Positions 8,774 through 18,540 are shown, counted from the first letter of the stretch. The stretch: DNA of 64,000 nt from Clostridium beijerinckii HUN142 (GCF_000621745.1 NZ_KK211335.1:248250-312249), one strand, 5' to 3'. A program made the numbers and translations. The notes: generated from the letters alone by a model not told the origin.

Positions 8774-10837
8774 ATGAGTAGTGAAAAGAAAGAATCTAAA
8801 TTTATTACAAGAGAAATATTAAATGAATCAATTATAGAATCTTTTAAAAAACTTAATCCAAAATATATGATAAAAAATCCAGTAATGTTCGTAGTTGAAG
8901 TAGGATTCATTATAACTTTGATTCTAACATTTTTACCAGGATTATTCGGAGATCAAGGTAATAATTTGAGAGTATACAATTTTATTGTAGCATTAATATT
9001 GTTTGTAACGGTGCTTTTTGCAAATTTTGCAGAAGCAGTAGCAGAAGGAAGAGGAAAAGCTCAGGCTGAAAATTTAAAGAAAATGCGTAAAGATACCGTA
9101 GCTAAACTTTTAAATACTGATGGAACTACTAAAATTATAAATGCCAATGAATTAAAAAAAGGCGATGTAGTTTTAGTTGAAAATGGAGATATAATTCCTA
9201 ATGATGGTGAAGTTATAGATGGAATAGCTTCTGTAGATGAATCAGCTATAACAGGTGAATCAGCACCAGTTATGAAAGAACGTGGAGGAGATTTTGCATC
9301 AGTTACAGGAGGAACAAAAGTCGTAAGTGATTGGTTAAAAATTGAGATAACAGCAACACCAGGAGAATCTTTCTTAGATAAAATGATTTCTCTTGTAGAA
9401 GGGGCATCAAGACAAAAAACTCCAAATGAAATTGCTCTTAATACTTTGCTTGTAAGCTTAACTATAATATTTCTTATAGTAATTGTTGCACTTTATCCTA
9501 TGGCTCAATACTCAGGAGTTGCAATTTATATTTCAACTTTAGTTGCACTTCTTGTATGCTTAATACCTACAACTATTGGAGGATTATTATCAGCTATTGG
9601 GATTGCGGGTATGGATAGAGTTACTAAATTCAATGTTATAGCTATGTCAGGTAAAGCAGTAGAAGCATGCGGTGATGTTGATACAATGCTTCTTGACAAG
9701 ACAGGAACAATAACCTTTGGTAATAGACTTGCAGCAGAGTTTATACCTGTCGGAAATACAAAAAAAACAGATTTAATAAATTATGCTGTAATATGTTCAA
9801 TAAAAGATGATACGCCAGAAGGAAAATCAATAGTTGACCTTGGCAAAAAGAGTGGAACAACAGTTAATGATGAAGAATATAAGAAGCTAGATTTTATTGA
9901 ATTTACAGCTCAAACAAGAATGAGTGGATTAGATTTACCAAACGGTTTAAAGGTTAGAAAAGGAGCTTCTGATGCTATAAAAAATAGAATAAAAGAACTC
10001 GGTGGAAACATTCCAAATGACTTAGATGACGCTGTAAATGGAGTTTCTAAATTAGGTGGAACACCTCTCGTAGTATGCGTTAGTGAAAAAGCATATGGGG
10101 TTATATATCTAAAAGACACTGTTAAGCCTGGTCTAGTAGAAAGATTCCAAAGACTTAGAGAAATCGGAATTAAAACAGTTATGTGTACTGGAGATAATCC
10201 TTTAACAGCAGCGACAATTGCTAAAGAAGCTGGCGTAGATGAGTTTATAGCTGAATGTAAGCCAGAAGATAAAATCGATGCAATTAAAAAAGAGCAGGAA
10301 CAAGGTAAAATTGTAGCAATGACTGGTGATGGAACTAATGATGCACCAGCTCTAGCACAGGCAGATGTGGGACTTGCAATGAATAGTGGAACTACAGCAG
10401 CTAAAGAGGCAGCTAATATGGTTGATTTGGATTCAGATCCAACAAAAATCCTTGAAGTAGTTGAAATAGGAAAACAGCTTTTAATTACAAGAGGAGCTTT
10501 AACTACTTTTAGCATAGCTAATGATGTAGCTAAATATTTTGCTATAATTCCAGCTATCTTTACTGTAGCTATACCTGAAATGCAGGTTATGAATGTAATG
10601 GGACTTTCAACTCCTTATAGCGCTATTCTTTCAGCACTTATATTTAATGCAATAATAATACCAGTGCTTATACCAATAGCAATGAGAGGGGTAAAGTATA
10701 AACCTATGAAAGCGGAAACTATGCTCCTTAGAAATATGCTTATTTTCGGAGGAGGGGGAGTACTTGTTCCATTTATAGGAATTAAGGTGATTGATATTAT
10801 TATCGCGCCTCTAGTTAGGATTCTTAATATAGGTTAA
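8774..10837 (+). CDS. kdpB: KdpB, ATP-hydrolysing subunit
   Basis: P-type ATPase subunit of 687 residues that couples ATP hydrolysis to K+ uptake through KdpA. The phosphorylated aspartate is in LLDKTGTITFGN (about D308). The TGES actuator motif, the GDGTNDAPALAQADVG hinge motif and the KdpB-specific N-domain are present. ATG 8774 is preferred because AAGGAG at 8759-8764 precedes it; 13 extra in-frame codons upstream lack a ribosome site. No key residue is missing. Confidence 0.97.
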   Translation: MSSEKKESKFITREILNESIIESFKKLNPKYMIKNPVMFVVEVGFIITLILTFLPGLFGDQGNNLRVYNFIVALILFVTVLFANFAEAVAEGRGKAQAENLKKMRKDTVAKLLNTDGTTKIINANELKKGDVVLVENGDIIPNDGEVIDGIASVDESAITGESAPVMKERGGDFASVTGGTKVVSDWLKIEITATPGESFLDKMISLVEGASRQKTPNEIALNTLLVSLTIIFLIVIVALYPMAQYSGVAIYISTLVALLVCLIPTTIGGLLSAIGIAGMDRVTKFNVIAMSGKAVEACGDVDTMLLDKTGTITFGNRLAAEFIPVGNTKKTDLINYAVICSIKDDTPEGKSIVDLGKKSGTTVNDEEYKKLDFIEFTAQTRMSGLDLPNGLKVRKGASDAIKNRIKELGGNIPNDLDDAVNGVSKLGGTPLVVCVSEKAYGVIYLKDTVKPGLVERFQRLREIGIKTVMCTGDNPLTAATIAKEAGVDEFIAECKPEDKIDAIKKEQEQGKIVAMTGDGTNDAPALAQADVGLAMNSGTTAAKEAANMVDLDSDPTKILEVVEIGKQLLITRGALTTFSIANDVAKYFAIIPAIFTVAIPEMQVMNVMGLSTPYSAILSALIFNAIIIPVLIPIAMRGVKYKPMKAETMLLRNMLIFGGGGVLVPFIGIKVIDIIIAPLVRILNIG

Positions 10838-10891
10838 CTTAGTCAGTTAACAATTAATAGTATGTATTTCAATAAAAAAGGAGATTTTTAT

Positions 10892-11518
10892 ATGAAAATA
10901 ATTAAAAAATCTATTCTCATAAGTATTACTTTTATGATACTTTGTGGGCTTATATATCCTCTTTTAATGACTGGAATAAGTAAGTTGGTATTTAATAAGC
11001 AAGCAAATGGTAGTATGATTGTGGCTGATGGGAGGGAAGTTGGCTCAGAGCTTATAGGACAGAATTTTACAGATCCTAGATTTTTTAGAGGAAGAATTTC
11101 AGCTGTAAATTACAACACTTATACAGATGAAGATACAAAGCCAGATGAAAGTGGAAAGGCAGCATATACAGGAGTAGGTTCAGGATCTCAAAATTTAGCA
11201 CCATCTAATGATGCCCTTAAGGAAAGAGTAGAGAAAGATATAGATGATTTCTTAGAGGCTAATCCAGGTGTTAAAAAAGAGGATATTCCAACGGATTTAC
11301 TTACAAGCTCTGGTTCAGGCCTTGATCCAGATATAAGTCCTAAAGCGGCAGAAATTCAAATACCAGCAGTTTCAAAAGCTTCAGGAATAAGTGAAGCTGA
11401 TCTTCATAAAATAGTAGATAAATACACTGATGGCAGAACTTTAGGGATATTTGGAGAACCAAGAGTAAATATAGTAAAAGTTAATACTGAGATAGCTTCA
11501 ATTTTAAAAAGCAGGTAA
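10892..11518 (+). CDS. kdpC: KdpC, accessory subunit
   Basis: KdpC of 208 residues: one N-terminal transmembrane helix (about 7-28) followed by a soluble domain that assists ATP binding by KdpB. Family motifs include GSELIGQNFTDPRFFRGR, SQNLAPSN and the C-terminal GRTLGIFGEPRVNI. The start is ATG 10892 behind AAAGGAG. The insertion with TDEDTKPDESGKAAYTGVGSG is typical of low-GC Gram-positive KdpCs. Confidence 0.95.
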   Translation: MKIIKKSILISITFMILCGLIYPLLMTGISKLVFNKQANGSMIVADGREVGSELIGQNFTDPRFFRGRISAVNYNTYTDEDTKPDESGKAAYTGVGSGSQNLAPSNDALKERVEKDIDDFLEANPGVKKEDIPTDLLTSSGSGLDPDISPKAAEIQIPAVSKASGISEADLHKIVDKYTDGRTLGIFGEPRVNIVKVNTEIASILKSR

Positions 11519-11889
11519 CTTAGAATGTAGTGGTAGTTAACCGAAAGTACGGGTACTCTGTTGTTTCGATTTCTAGAGAATATAACTGTGGTAAGATGAA
11601 ACACTGCACAAAAGAGTCCGTACTTTCTGATATATATTACACTTAATTCTTACGAAAATAGAAAATTTTTATTTGAGTTACTATCACTTCACAGTGTAGA
11701 GTATCTATATGTTTTAGATAAAGGCACTAATACTGAGAATCCTTGTAGCATAATCTTTTATATTAATGCAAATTGTTATATAATTCTAATAAACATTAAG
11801 GTACAATCAAGAAAATAACAAACCAGTATGCTTGCATGTCTTCGTTTATGTACCTAAGTATAGATTAATGAGGGTAAGGAGTGATTTAA
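11519..11889 (+). other. kdpC-kdpD spacer with a long hairpin
   Basis: No gene is seen. GAAAGTACGG..ACTCT at 11543-11559 can pair with AGAGT.CCGTACTTTC ending at 11627, enclosing about 50 bases with a smaller GTTTC/GAAAC stem. There is a short T-rich stretch after it but no strong T-tract. In C. acetobutylicum I recall a kdpX gene at this place, which is absent here. The hairpin may attenuate or process the mRNA so that kdpDE are made at lower levels. Confidence 0.5.
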
Positions 11890-14598
11890 ATAGATATTGA
11901 TAATAGACCAAATCCAGATTATCTTTTAAATCAAATAAAAAAAGAAGAGAATGAATCGACAAAAGGAAAATTAAAAATTTTTTTTGGTTATGCAGCAGGT
12001 GTGGGAAAAAGTTATACCATGCTTATGGAAGCTCATGATATGAAAAAGATGGGCAAGGATATAGTAATTGGTTATATAGAACCTCATGCTAGACCAGAAA
12101 CTATGGCTTTAGTAAATGGAATTGAAGATATAGGCGTTAAAGTTATTAATTATAAAGGAATAAACTTAAAAGAATTTGATTTAGATAAGGCTCTTGCTAG
12201 AAAGCCGCAGATAATATTGGTGGATGAACTTGCTCATACCAATGCTAGCACTAAAAGGCATAGAAAAAGATGGCAGGATATAGAAGAGCTTTTAGAAGCT
12301 GGAATAGATGTTTATACTACTTTAAATGTTCAACACATTGAAAGTTTGAATGATATAGTTGAAAGTATAACTAATATTGCTGTAAGAGAAACAATTCCAG
12401 ATAAGGTTTTTGATGAAGCTGATAAAGTAGAATTAATAGATATTGAACCAACTGAACTTCTAAATAGATTTAGTGAGGGAAAAGTTTATGGCAAGGAGCA
12501 GACAAGAAAAGCTTTTAATAATTTTTTCACTAAAAATAATTTGTTTGCTCTTAGGGAAATTGCATTAAGAAGAACAGCTGATAGAGTAAATTATGAAGTT
12601 GAAAGTGTAAGATTATCAAAAGGACAGATAACTGTAATGCCAACATCAGATGTAGTGCTTGCATGTATTTCTTCATCGCCTTCATCTTCAAGGGTTATAA
12701 GAACAGCCACAAGGATGGCTGAAGCTCATCATTCAAAATGGATAGCATTCTATGTTGAAACAACAAAATCTCAAAATTTAAGTAAGGAAGATAGAGAAAG
12801 GCTCAACTCTCATTTTAGTTTAGCGGAACAATTAGGGGGAGAGGTAGTAACAGCATATGGTGACAATACTATTGAACAAATAATCCAATATGCAAAATTT
12901 AGAAATGTGACTAAAATAATTATAGGTAAAAATCACAAGAAACCTAATAATTTATTTCATTTTTATGCAAAAGACATAGTTGATAAGCTCATGGAATCTA
13001 ATTCATATATAGATGTTTATGTTATACCAAATGCATCCTCTGATAAACAAAAAAAATATAATATAAAAAATAATAGACAAAAATTTAATGTATCAAGGAA
13101 AGAAATTTTAGTATCCACTTTAATAATGATAATTACTATAATAATTTCATTATTTATTGATTATTTAGGTTTTAATGAAGCCAATGTTATTATGATTTTT
13201 ATATTAGGTGTTATTATTGTAAATATTAAAACAAGAGGGTATATTTTAGGTTTTGTTTGTTCAATTATAAGTATATTTTTATTTAATTACCTTTTTACAG
13301 AACCAAGGTATTCATTAGAGGTTTATGATAAAAGTTATTTGGCGACATTTCCTATAATGTTGATAGTAACCTTTACAATTGGTACACTTACAAATAAAAT
13401 ACAAAGAGAAGCACGTAATTCTTTACAAAGAGAAAATAGAACAAGAAATTTATATAGAGTAAGTAAAAAATTATTAAGTGCAACAGGTACAGCAGATGTT
13501 GTTGGAATAGGAATAAAATATCTATCAAGATTATTGGAGAGAACAGTTGTTTGCTATTTAGATCAAGATAACAAACTTTCAACCCCATTCATTTATACAG
13601 CTGCTAAAGGTGAGAAAGATAGAACTTTGTTAAATAAAGATGAAGAAGCTGTTGCATATTGGACATTTTTAAACGATAAGGAATCGGGAGCTGGTACCAA
13701 TACATTTCATGGTGCTAAAGGATACTATATGCCTTTAAAAAGTCATGGAAAAATCTTAGGGGTATTGGGTGCCTCGTGCATTAATGGTTCTTTAAAACCA
13801 GAACAAAAATATATATTTGAAACAGTTGCCAGCCAAATTTACATTGCATTAGATAGAGAAATATTAGCTGAAACTCAAAAGAAATCAAATTTAGAGATTG
13901 AAAGTGAAAGACTTAGAAGTAATTTATTACGATCAATTTCCCATGATTTAAGGAGTCCTCTTGCAGGGATTAAAGGGGCTGTAAGCACTATTATTGAAAC
14001 AGGTGATCTCTTATCAGAAAAAACTAAGGGAAAGCTTCTTCAAAGTGTTTATGAAGATACTGAATGGCTTATTAGATTAGTAGAAAATTTACTTAGCATG
14101 ACAAGATTTGATGGAGGTAATCTGAAAATTAAGAAGAACATAGAGCTTATAGAGGAAGTAGTATATGAGGCGGTTCAAAGAACTTCAAAACGCTTTAAAG
14201 ATCATAAAATAAAAGTGATAGTTCCAGAAGATGTGATAATGGCACCAATGGATGGAAGTTTGATTGAACAAGTGCTTATAAATTTATTTGATAATGCAAT
14301 TAAGTTTACACCTAAAGATTCTTTGATTGAAGTTAAATTTTATGAAGATGAGAAAAATATTATTTTTGAAGTCATTGATAATGGACCTGGAATATCAGAA
14401 GATATATTGCCACATATCTTTGATAGATTTTTTACTAATGGAGATAAAATAACTGATTCAAGAAGAGGGGTAGGATTAGGACTTGCAATTTGCAAATCTA
14501 TAGTTGAAGCACATGGTGGGAAAATTAGTGCTTATAACAGCGGCGGAGCTATTTTTAGATTTAATATTCCAAAGGAGGGGAATGGTGATGAACAGTAA
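11890..14598 (+). CDS. kdpD: KdpD sensor kinase with a non-standard start
   Basis: Sensor kinase for K+ limitation and turgor, about 902 residues. N-terminal KdpD domain with Walker A (GYAAGVGKSYTM) and DELAHTNA; a universal-stress-like segment; four membrane helices (DUF4118, about 400-490); a GAF-like domain; HisKA with the phosphoacceptor in SISHDLRSPLAG; and HATPase boxes DNGPGIS and GVGLGLAI. Homology-like coding runs back to codon 11890 (DIDNRPNPDYLL...), where an AAGGAG site at about 11876 is correctly spaced, but the codon there is ATA and a TAA precedes it. No ATG, GTG or TTG exists in frame before 12001, which lies inside Walker A. Either ATA is used or the start is mutated. It overlaps kdpE by 11 bp. 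Confidence 0.85.
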   Translation: MDIDNRPNPDYLLNQIKKEENESTKGKLKIFFGYAAGVGKSYTMLMEAHDMKKMGKDIVIGYIEPHARPETMALVNGIEDIGVKVINYKGINLKEFDLDKALARKPQIILVDELAHTNASTKRHRKRWQDIEELLEAGIDVYTTLNVQHIESLNDIVESITNIAVRETIPDKVFDEADKVELIDIEPTELLNRFSEGKVYGKEQTRKAFNNFFTKNNLFALREIALRRTADRVNYEVESVRLSKGQITVMPTSDVVLACISSSPSSSRVIRTATRMAEAHHSKWIAFYVETTKSQNLSKEDRERLNSHFSLAEQLGGEVVTAYGDNTIEQIIQYAKFRNVTKIIIGKNHKKPNNLFHFYAKDIVDKLMESNSYIDVYVIPNASSDKQKKYNIKNNRQKFNVSRKEILVSTLIMIITIIISLFIDYLGFNEANVIMIFILGVIIVNIKTRGYILGFVCSIISIFLFNYLFTEPRYSLEVYDKSYLATFPIMLIVTFTIGTLTNKIQREARNSLQRENRTRNLYRVSKKLLSATGTADVVGIGIKYLSRLLERTVVCYLDQDNKLSTPFIYTAAKGEKDRTLLNKDEEAVAYWTFLNDKESGAGTNTFHGAKGYYMPLKSHGKILGVLGASCINGSLKPEQKYIFETVASQIYIALDREILAETQKKSNLEIESERLRSNLLRSISHDLRSPLAGIKGAVSTIIETGDLLSEKTKGKLLQSVYEDTEWLIRLVENLLSMTRFDGGNLKIKKNIELIEEVVYEAVQRTSKRFKDHKIKVIVPEDVIMAPMDGSLIEQVLINLFDNAIKFTPKDSLIEVKFYEDEKNIIFEVIDNGPGISEDILPHIFDRFFTNGDKITDSRRGVGLGLAICKSIVEAHGGKISAYNSGGAIFRFNIPKEGNGDEQ

Positions 14599-15286
14599 AC
14601 AGTATATTCTTGTTGTGGAAGATGATAAGCCAATAAGAAATTTTATTACAACATCTTTAAAAACACAAGGATTTAATTATATAGAAACAGATAAGGGAAC
14701 AGAAGCTATTGCACTTTCTATGTCACATAAACCAGATTTAATAATACTTGACTTGGGACTTCCAGATATGGATGGTATTGATGTAGTTACAAAAGTAAGA
14801 GAATGGTCTAAAGTTCCAATAATAATTGTTTCTGCAAGAGAGAATGAAAGGCAGAAAATAGAAGCTTTGGATAAAGGAGCTGATGATTACTTAACAAAAC
14901 CTTTTGGAATAGGGGAATTATTAGCTAGAGTCAGAGTATCATTAAGGCATAGTGCATCTACTAATAATGAAAAAGAGATTTCTGGTATATTTAAAGTAAA
15001 AGATCTAGTTGTTGATTTTAATAAAAGAAAACTGACGATAGGAAACGATGATATACATTTAACTCCTATAGAATATAAAATAATGGCTCTTCTTTGCAGT
15101 TATTCAGGAAAGGTATTAACTCATAATTTTATAATTAAGGAAATTTGGGCTTTACCAACTGGAAGCGAAACTCAATCTCTCAGAGTATTTATGGCAAGTC
15201 TTAGAAGAAAAATAGAAAAAAATCCAGCTGAGCCACAATATATTTATACAGAAGTTGGAGTTGGATATAGATTGGTAGATGAGTAA
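14588..15286 (+). CDS. kdpE: KdpE response regulator
   Basis: OmpR-family regulator of about 232 residues, partner of KdpD. The receiver domain has the EDD cluster, LIILDLGLPDMDG phosphoacceptor and KPFGIGELLARVR. The winged-helix domain ends VGVGYRLVDE. The KPFG.GELLAR and PTGSETQSLRV motifs are typical of KdpE. The start is ATG 14588 behind AAAGGAGGGG; an ATG six bases upstream is too close to that site. It probably activates the kdp promoter through the AATCTTTATAC repeats at 6721. Confidence 0.93.
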   Translation: MNSKQYILVVEDDKPIRNFITTSLKTQGFNYIETDKGTEAIALSMSHKPDLIILDLGLPDMDGIDVVTKVREWSKVPIIIVSARENERQKIEALDKGADDYLTKPFGIGELLARVRVSLRHSASTNNEKEISGIFKVKDLVVDFNKRKLTIGNDDIHLTPIEYKIMALLCSYSGKVLTHNFIIKEIWALPTGSETQSLRVFMASLRRKIEKNPAEPQYIYTEVGVGYRLVDE

Positions 15287-15330
15287 GTATATATCTAAAC
15301 TTATTAGTTAAAGATTAAGGTGTTGTGTCT

Positions 15331-15363
15331 TAAAAACCACAGATTAGGTCTGTGGTTTTTAAA
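15331..15363 (+). terminator. Terminator after kdpDE
   Basis: TAAAAACCACAGA and TCTGTGGTTTTTA form a near-perfect stem with a five-base loop. Confidence 0.8.
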
Positions 15364-15447
15364 GTATAAAATATATTAAGAATACTGTGATATAATCAAG
15401 GATAGATAAGTTAGAAAAGCATTAGTAGTATAATGGAGGAAAAAAAG

Positions 15448-16353
15448 ATGGACAAGTTAACTTTTTTAAAAAAGTATAATATTTCGGAAGAAGATTTTAT
15501 TAAAACTAATCTTGAATGGGATAGTCTGATTGAAATATATAAAAATTTTGAATCAAGAATCAAAGAACTTGAGAGAATAGCTAGCGTTGTCGGAAATTCA
15601 TTGAAAAAAGTTCAAGCTGTTCATTTAGTTAGTCATAGAATCAAAGAGCCAGAACATCTTATAGAAAAAATAATAAGAAAAAAGTTAAGAAAACCTGAAA
15701 TTACTATAACCGTGGGGAATTATACTAAGAAAGTTACTGATTTAATTGGAATACGAGTATTACATCTTTTCAAAGAAGATTGGGAAAATATTCATGAATA
15801 TATAGTAAATACTTGGCCTGCGTTAGAAAAACCAAAGGCTAACATCAGAAAAGGAGATTCAGGAACCTTAATTGATAGGTTTAAAATAAAAGGATGCAAA
15901 ATAGTGGAACATCCATTTGGGTATAGATCGATTCATTACATAATTAAAGCGAGTAATGGCAGAAAAACTTTTATTTCAGAAATACAAGTAAGAACAATAT
16001 TTGAGGAAGGATGGAGCGAAATTGATCATAAGATTAGGTACCCTTATGATATTAATAACACTATTTTAGCCAATTTTTTAGTTATATTCAATAGATTTGC
16101 TGGAAGTGCGGATGAAATGGGATCCTACGTTAATTATCTACATAATGAATTAAAAAATATAAATGAGAATCATAGCAAAGAATTAGAAGAGAAAAATAAA
16201 ATTATTGATGAATTAAGAAGTACCATAGATAAGCTAGAAATAGAATCTATGGATAAAGAAAAATTAAAAAGTAAAATTGCATGTTTAGAAAATAAATTTC
16301 CTAAGTTAAATATATATAGTGAGAGAAGAGTTACTGAAGTATTACAAAAATAG
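15448..16353 (+). CDS. RelA/SpoT-domain (p)ppGpp synthetase-like protein
   Basis: 301 residues, starting at ATG 15448 behind GGAGGA at 15435. The centre is a RelA_SpoT nucleotidyltransferase domain: DLIGIRVLHLF, the GYRSIHYII segment and SEIQVRTIFEEGWSEIDHKIRY, which contains the conserved E.Q.RT and H residues. There is no HD hydrolase domain and no TGS/ACT domain, so this is a small alarmone synthetase type rather than a full RelA/Rel. The C-terminal 70 residues form a charged coiled coil (NENHSKELEEKNKIIDELRS), which may mediate oligomerisation. A monocistronic unit between two terminators. Confidence 0.85.
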   Translation: MDKLTFLKKYNISEEDFIKTNLEWDSLIEIYKNFESRIKELERIASVVGNSLKKVQAVHLVSHRIKEPEHLIEKIIRKKLRKPEITITVGNYTKKVTDLIGIRVLHLFKEDWENIHEYIVNTWPALEKPKANIRKGDSGTLIDRFKIKGCKIVEHPFGYRSIHYIIKASNGRKTFISEIQVRTIFEEGWSEIDHKIRYPYDINNTILANFLVIFNRFAGSADEMGSYVNYLHNELKNINENHSKELEEKNKIIDELRSTIDKLEIESMDKEKLKSKIACLENKFPKLNIYSERRVTEVLQK

Positions 16354-16770
16354 AAGTAAGCTAATTAAAAAACCGAATTATAGCTTACAGTGATGGCATT
16401 GTTTGAGTTTTTTTGAACAAGTCAAAGCTTATAGCCTTTCCATTGAAATCAGGAATTGAAAAGATTAAAATTTTGTGTTTCAAAAACCATAGATTAGTTC
16501 TATGGTTTTTATTTGTAATTGATACTAAATAATATTTTTATAAAATATTATTTAGGTTAAGATATGATTTGTTATATCTAATAATTACTATAAATTTAAC
16601 ATTAGCAGTCATTGATAACATACTTATAATTAAGTGAATTATGTATATTATGAATTGAAACTACTATCAATTGAAAATAAAAAGGTAATAATTATGTTGT
16701 TCGAAAGGTCAGATGCTTAAAAAAATCTCCGGCTCAAGTTGCCTGCAATTTAAATTTTCTCTAATAAATT
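16354..16770. other. Intergenic spacer without gene
   Basis: A-T rich sequence holding one terminator (16482-16511). Nothing else is recognised before the operator at 16771. Confidence 0.6.
16482..16511 (+). terminator. Terminator
   Basis: AAAAACCATAGA pairs with TCTATGGTTTTT across a five-base loop. It is the same design as the terminator at 15331. Confidence 0.75.
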
Positions 16771-16810
16771 GTTTACCTTCTGTTTAACTTTTAAGTATTT
16801 TGAGTTTAAC
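16771..16810 (+). promoter_or_regulatory. Second copy of the GTTTAAC operator
   Basis: GTTTACC at 16771, GTTTAAC at 16782 and GTTTAAC at 16804 keep the same 11/22-bp spacing as the operator at 3395. The bases between (TTYT, TTTTAAG) are also conserved, and TATGAT at about 16819 is a plausible -10. The same response regulator should therefore control the membrane protein / glycosyltransferase pair that starts at 16926. Confidence 0.7.
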
Positions 16811-16925
16811 ATTCAGTGATATGATTTAGTTAATACAAGGACGATAGAAGAAATAATGTAATGATATAAATTTAGTAAAATAAAGATGCTTCAGTTAGGA
16901 AATTAGAGAACGAGGAGGTATAAAA

Positions 16926-17525
16926 ATGGAATATGCGCAAGGTACAAAATCGAATATTTTAATTAATGGATCTACATTAGTTGGGCTATTTATAACAGTT
17001 GCATTTTTCGTATATGGTATTCAAATGAATTTATTTACGTCTCAAACAGCATTGCAAACATTTTTACAGCAATTTGGATGGTTTGCACCAGTAGTATTTA
17101 TAATGTTTCAGGCTATACAGGTAGTATTACCGATATCTCCAGGAGCTATTGGATGTGTGGCTGGGGTTTTGATCTTTGGTTCAGTTCAAGGATTTATATA
17201 TAACTATATTGGTATCTGCATTGGTTCAATTGCTGTATTCTTACTTGCAAGACAGTATGGACTTAATTATGTCATGAATATGTCTAATAAAAAAGTTTTT
17301 AATAAATATATAGGATGGCTAAAAAAACCTAGCTTTGAGCGTATATTTGCTACAGCAATATTTTTACCAGTAGCACCAGATGACTTTCTTTGCTATATAG
17401 CAGGGATGAGCAAAATGAAGCTCAAAAAATTTGTTTTGATTATACTTTTAGGGAAACCTTTTGCAATTATTATGTATAGTCTTATGCTAAATATCATAGT
17501 ACAAAAATTATTACCTTTATTATAA
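16926..17525 (+). CDS. VTT/TVP38 (DedA-like) membrane protein
   Basis: 199-residue integral membrane protein with about five helices. The family's re-entrant segment appears as LPISPGAIGCVAGVLIFG followed by GSIAVFLLARQYG, and a second conserved block FLPVAPDDFLCYIAGMSKM. VTT/DedA proteins are linked to lipid scrambling or undecaprenyl-phosphate recycling. It has an AACGAGGAGG ribosome site and is 14 bp upstream of a glycosyltransferase, with which it forms an operon under the GTTTAAC operator. Confidence 0.85.
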   Translation: MEYAQGTKSNILINGSTLVGLFITVAFFVYGIQMNLFTSQTALQTFLQQFGWFAPVVFIMFQAIQVVLPISPGAIGCVAGVLIFGSVQGFIYNYIGICIGSIAVFLLARQYGLNYVMNMSNKKVFNKYIGWLKKPSFERIFATAIFLPVAPDDFLCYIAGMSKMKLKKFVLIILLGKPFAIIMYSLMLNIIVQKLLPLL

Positions 17526-17539
17526 GGAGGAATTATAGT

Positions 17540-18532
17540 ATGAAAATACTCTTATATACTGGTCTTTTGAAACTTGTAGAAAAAAGTGGAATTGGTAGAG
17601 CTATTCACCACCAGCAAAAGGCATTAGAGGAGAATAATATTCCATATACAACAGATATAAAGGATTCTTATGATATTATTCAACTTAATACTATATTCCC
17701 GGATTCTGTGCTTTGGGCAATTTTATCGAAGATTAGAGGAAAAAGAATTATATATTATGCTCACTCTACTATGGAAGACTTTAAAGACTCTTTTAAGGGA
17801 TCAAATCTTATAGCTCCTATTTTTAAGATATGGATTAAGTTTTGCTACAGCCTGGGAGATGTAATTATAACGCCAAGTGAGTACTCTAAAAAATTATTAT
17901 TAAGCTATGATATCAAAAAGCCTATTTATGCTTTATCTAATGGAATTGACCTCTCATATTTTTCTAAAGATGCAGAAGGTGCAAAAAGATTCCGAGAAAA
18001 GTATAGTTTATCAGATAGTGAAAAAGTAATTATTTCCGTAGGTCACTATATGGAGCGTAAAGGAATAAGAGATTTTATAAAATTAGCAAAAAGTATGCCG
18101 GAAATAACATTTATTTGGTTTGGTTACACCAATTCTAACATTGTACCCCAGACTATACAAAATGATATTACTACAGCTCCAAAAAATGCGAAGTTTCCAG
18201 GCTACGTCTGCAAAGAACAATTACGTGATGCCTATAGTGGAAGTGATTTATTTTTATTTCTTACTCATGAAGAGACGGAAGGGATTGTATTACTTGAAGC
18301 TCTTGCAATGAAGATTCCAATTTTAATTAGAGATATTCCTATTTATAAAGAAATGTTTTCTGATGGAAAAGAAGTGTATAAAGGAAGCTCCATAGGTGAG
18401 TTTCAAGATAAAATCAGAAAAATACTTATTGGAAGGCTTCCACCATTACAGGATTCGGGTTACAAATTGGTGAAGGAAAAAGATATTGGGAAGATTGGTA
18501 TGCAATTGAAAATTATATATGAGAACATATAG
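17540..18532 (+). CDS. Glycosyltransferase family 4 protein
   Basis: 330-residue GT-B glycosyltransferase. The N-terminus (KSGIGRAIHHQQKAL) has the glycine-rich acceptor loop of GT4 enzymes. The C-terminal domain has the donor-binding TEGIVLLEALAMKIP motif with the E..7..E pattern. Such enzymes next to VTT proteins in Firmicutes often make glycolipids on diacylglycerol; here that substrate is inference. AAGGAGG precedes the ATG. It lies in an operon with 16926. Confidence 0.85.
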   Translation: MKILLYTGLLKLVEKSGIGRAIHHQQKALEENNIPYTTDIKDSYDIIQLNTIFPDSVLWAILSKIRGKRIIYYAHSTMEDFKDSFKGSNLIAPIFKIWIKFCYSLGDVIITPSEYSKKLLLSYDIKKPIYALSNGIDLSYFSKDAEGAKRFREKYSLSDSEKVIISVGHYMERKGIRDFIKLAKSMPEITFIWFGYTNSNIVPQTIQNDITTAPKNAKFPGYVCKEQLRDAYSGSDLFLFLTHEETEGIVLLEALAMKIPILIRDIPIYKEMFSDGKEVYKGSSIGEFQDKIRKILIGRLPPLQDSGYKLVKEKDIGKIGMQLKIIYENI

Positions 18533-18540
18533 TTTTAATA

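Noticed and set aside
9910..10515. Long minus-strand ORF of about 200 codons
   Set aside because: It is the antisense shadow of kdpB, with no ribosome site and no protein-like features.
12001..12003. GTG 12001 as the start of KdpD
   Set aside because: It would cut the Walker A motif in half; the homologous coding sequence extends 37 codons upstream to ATA 11890.
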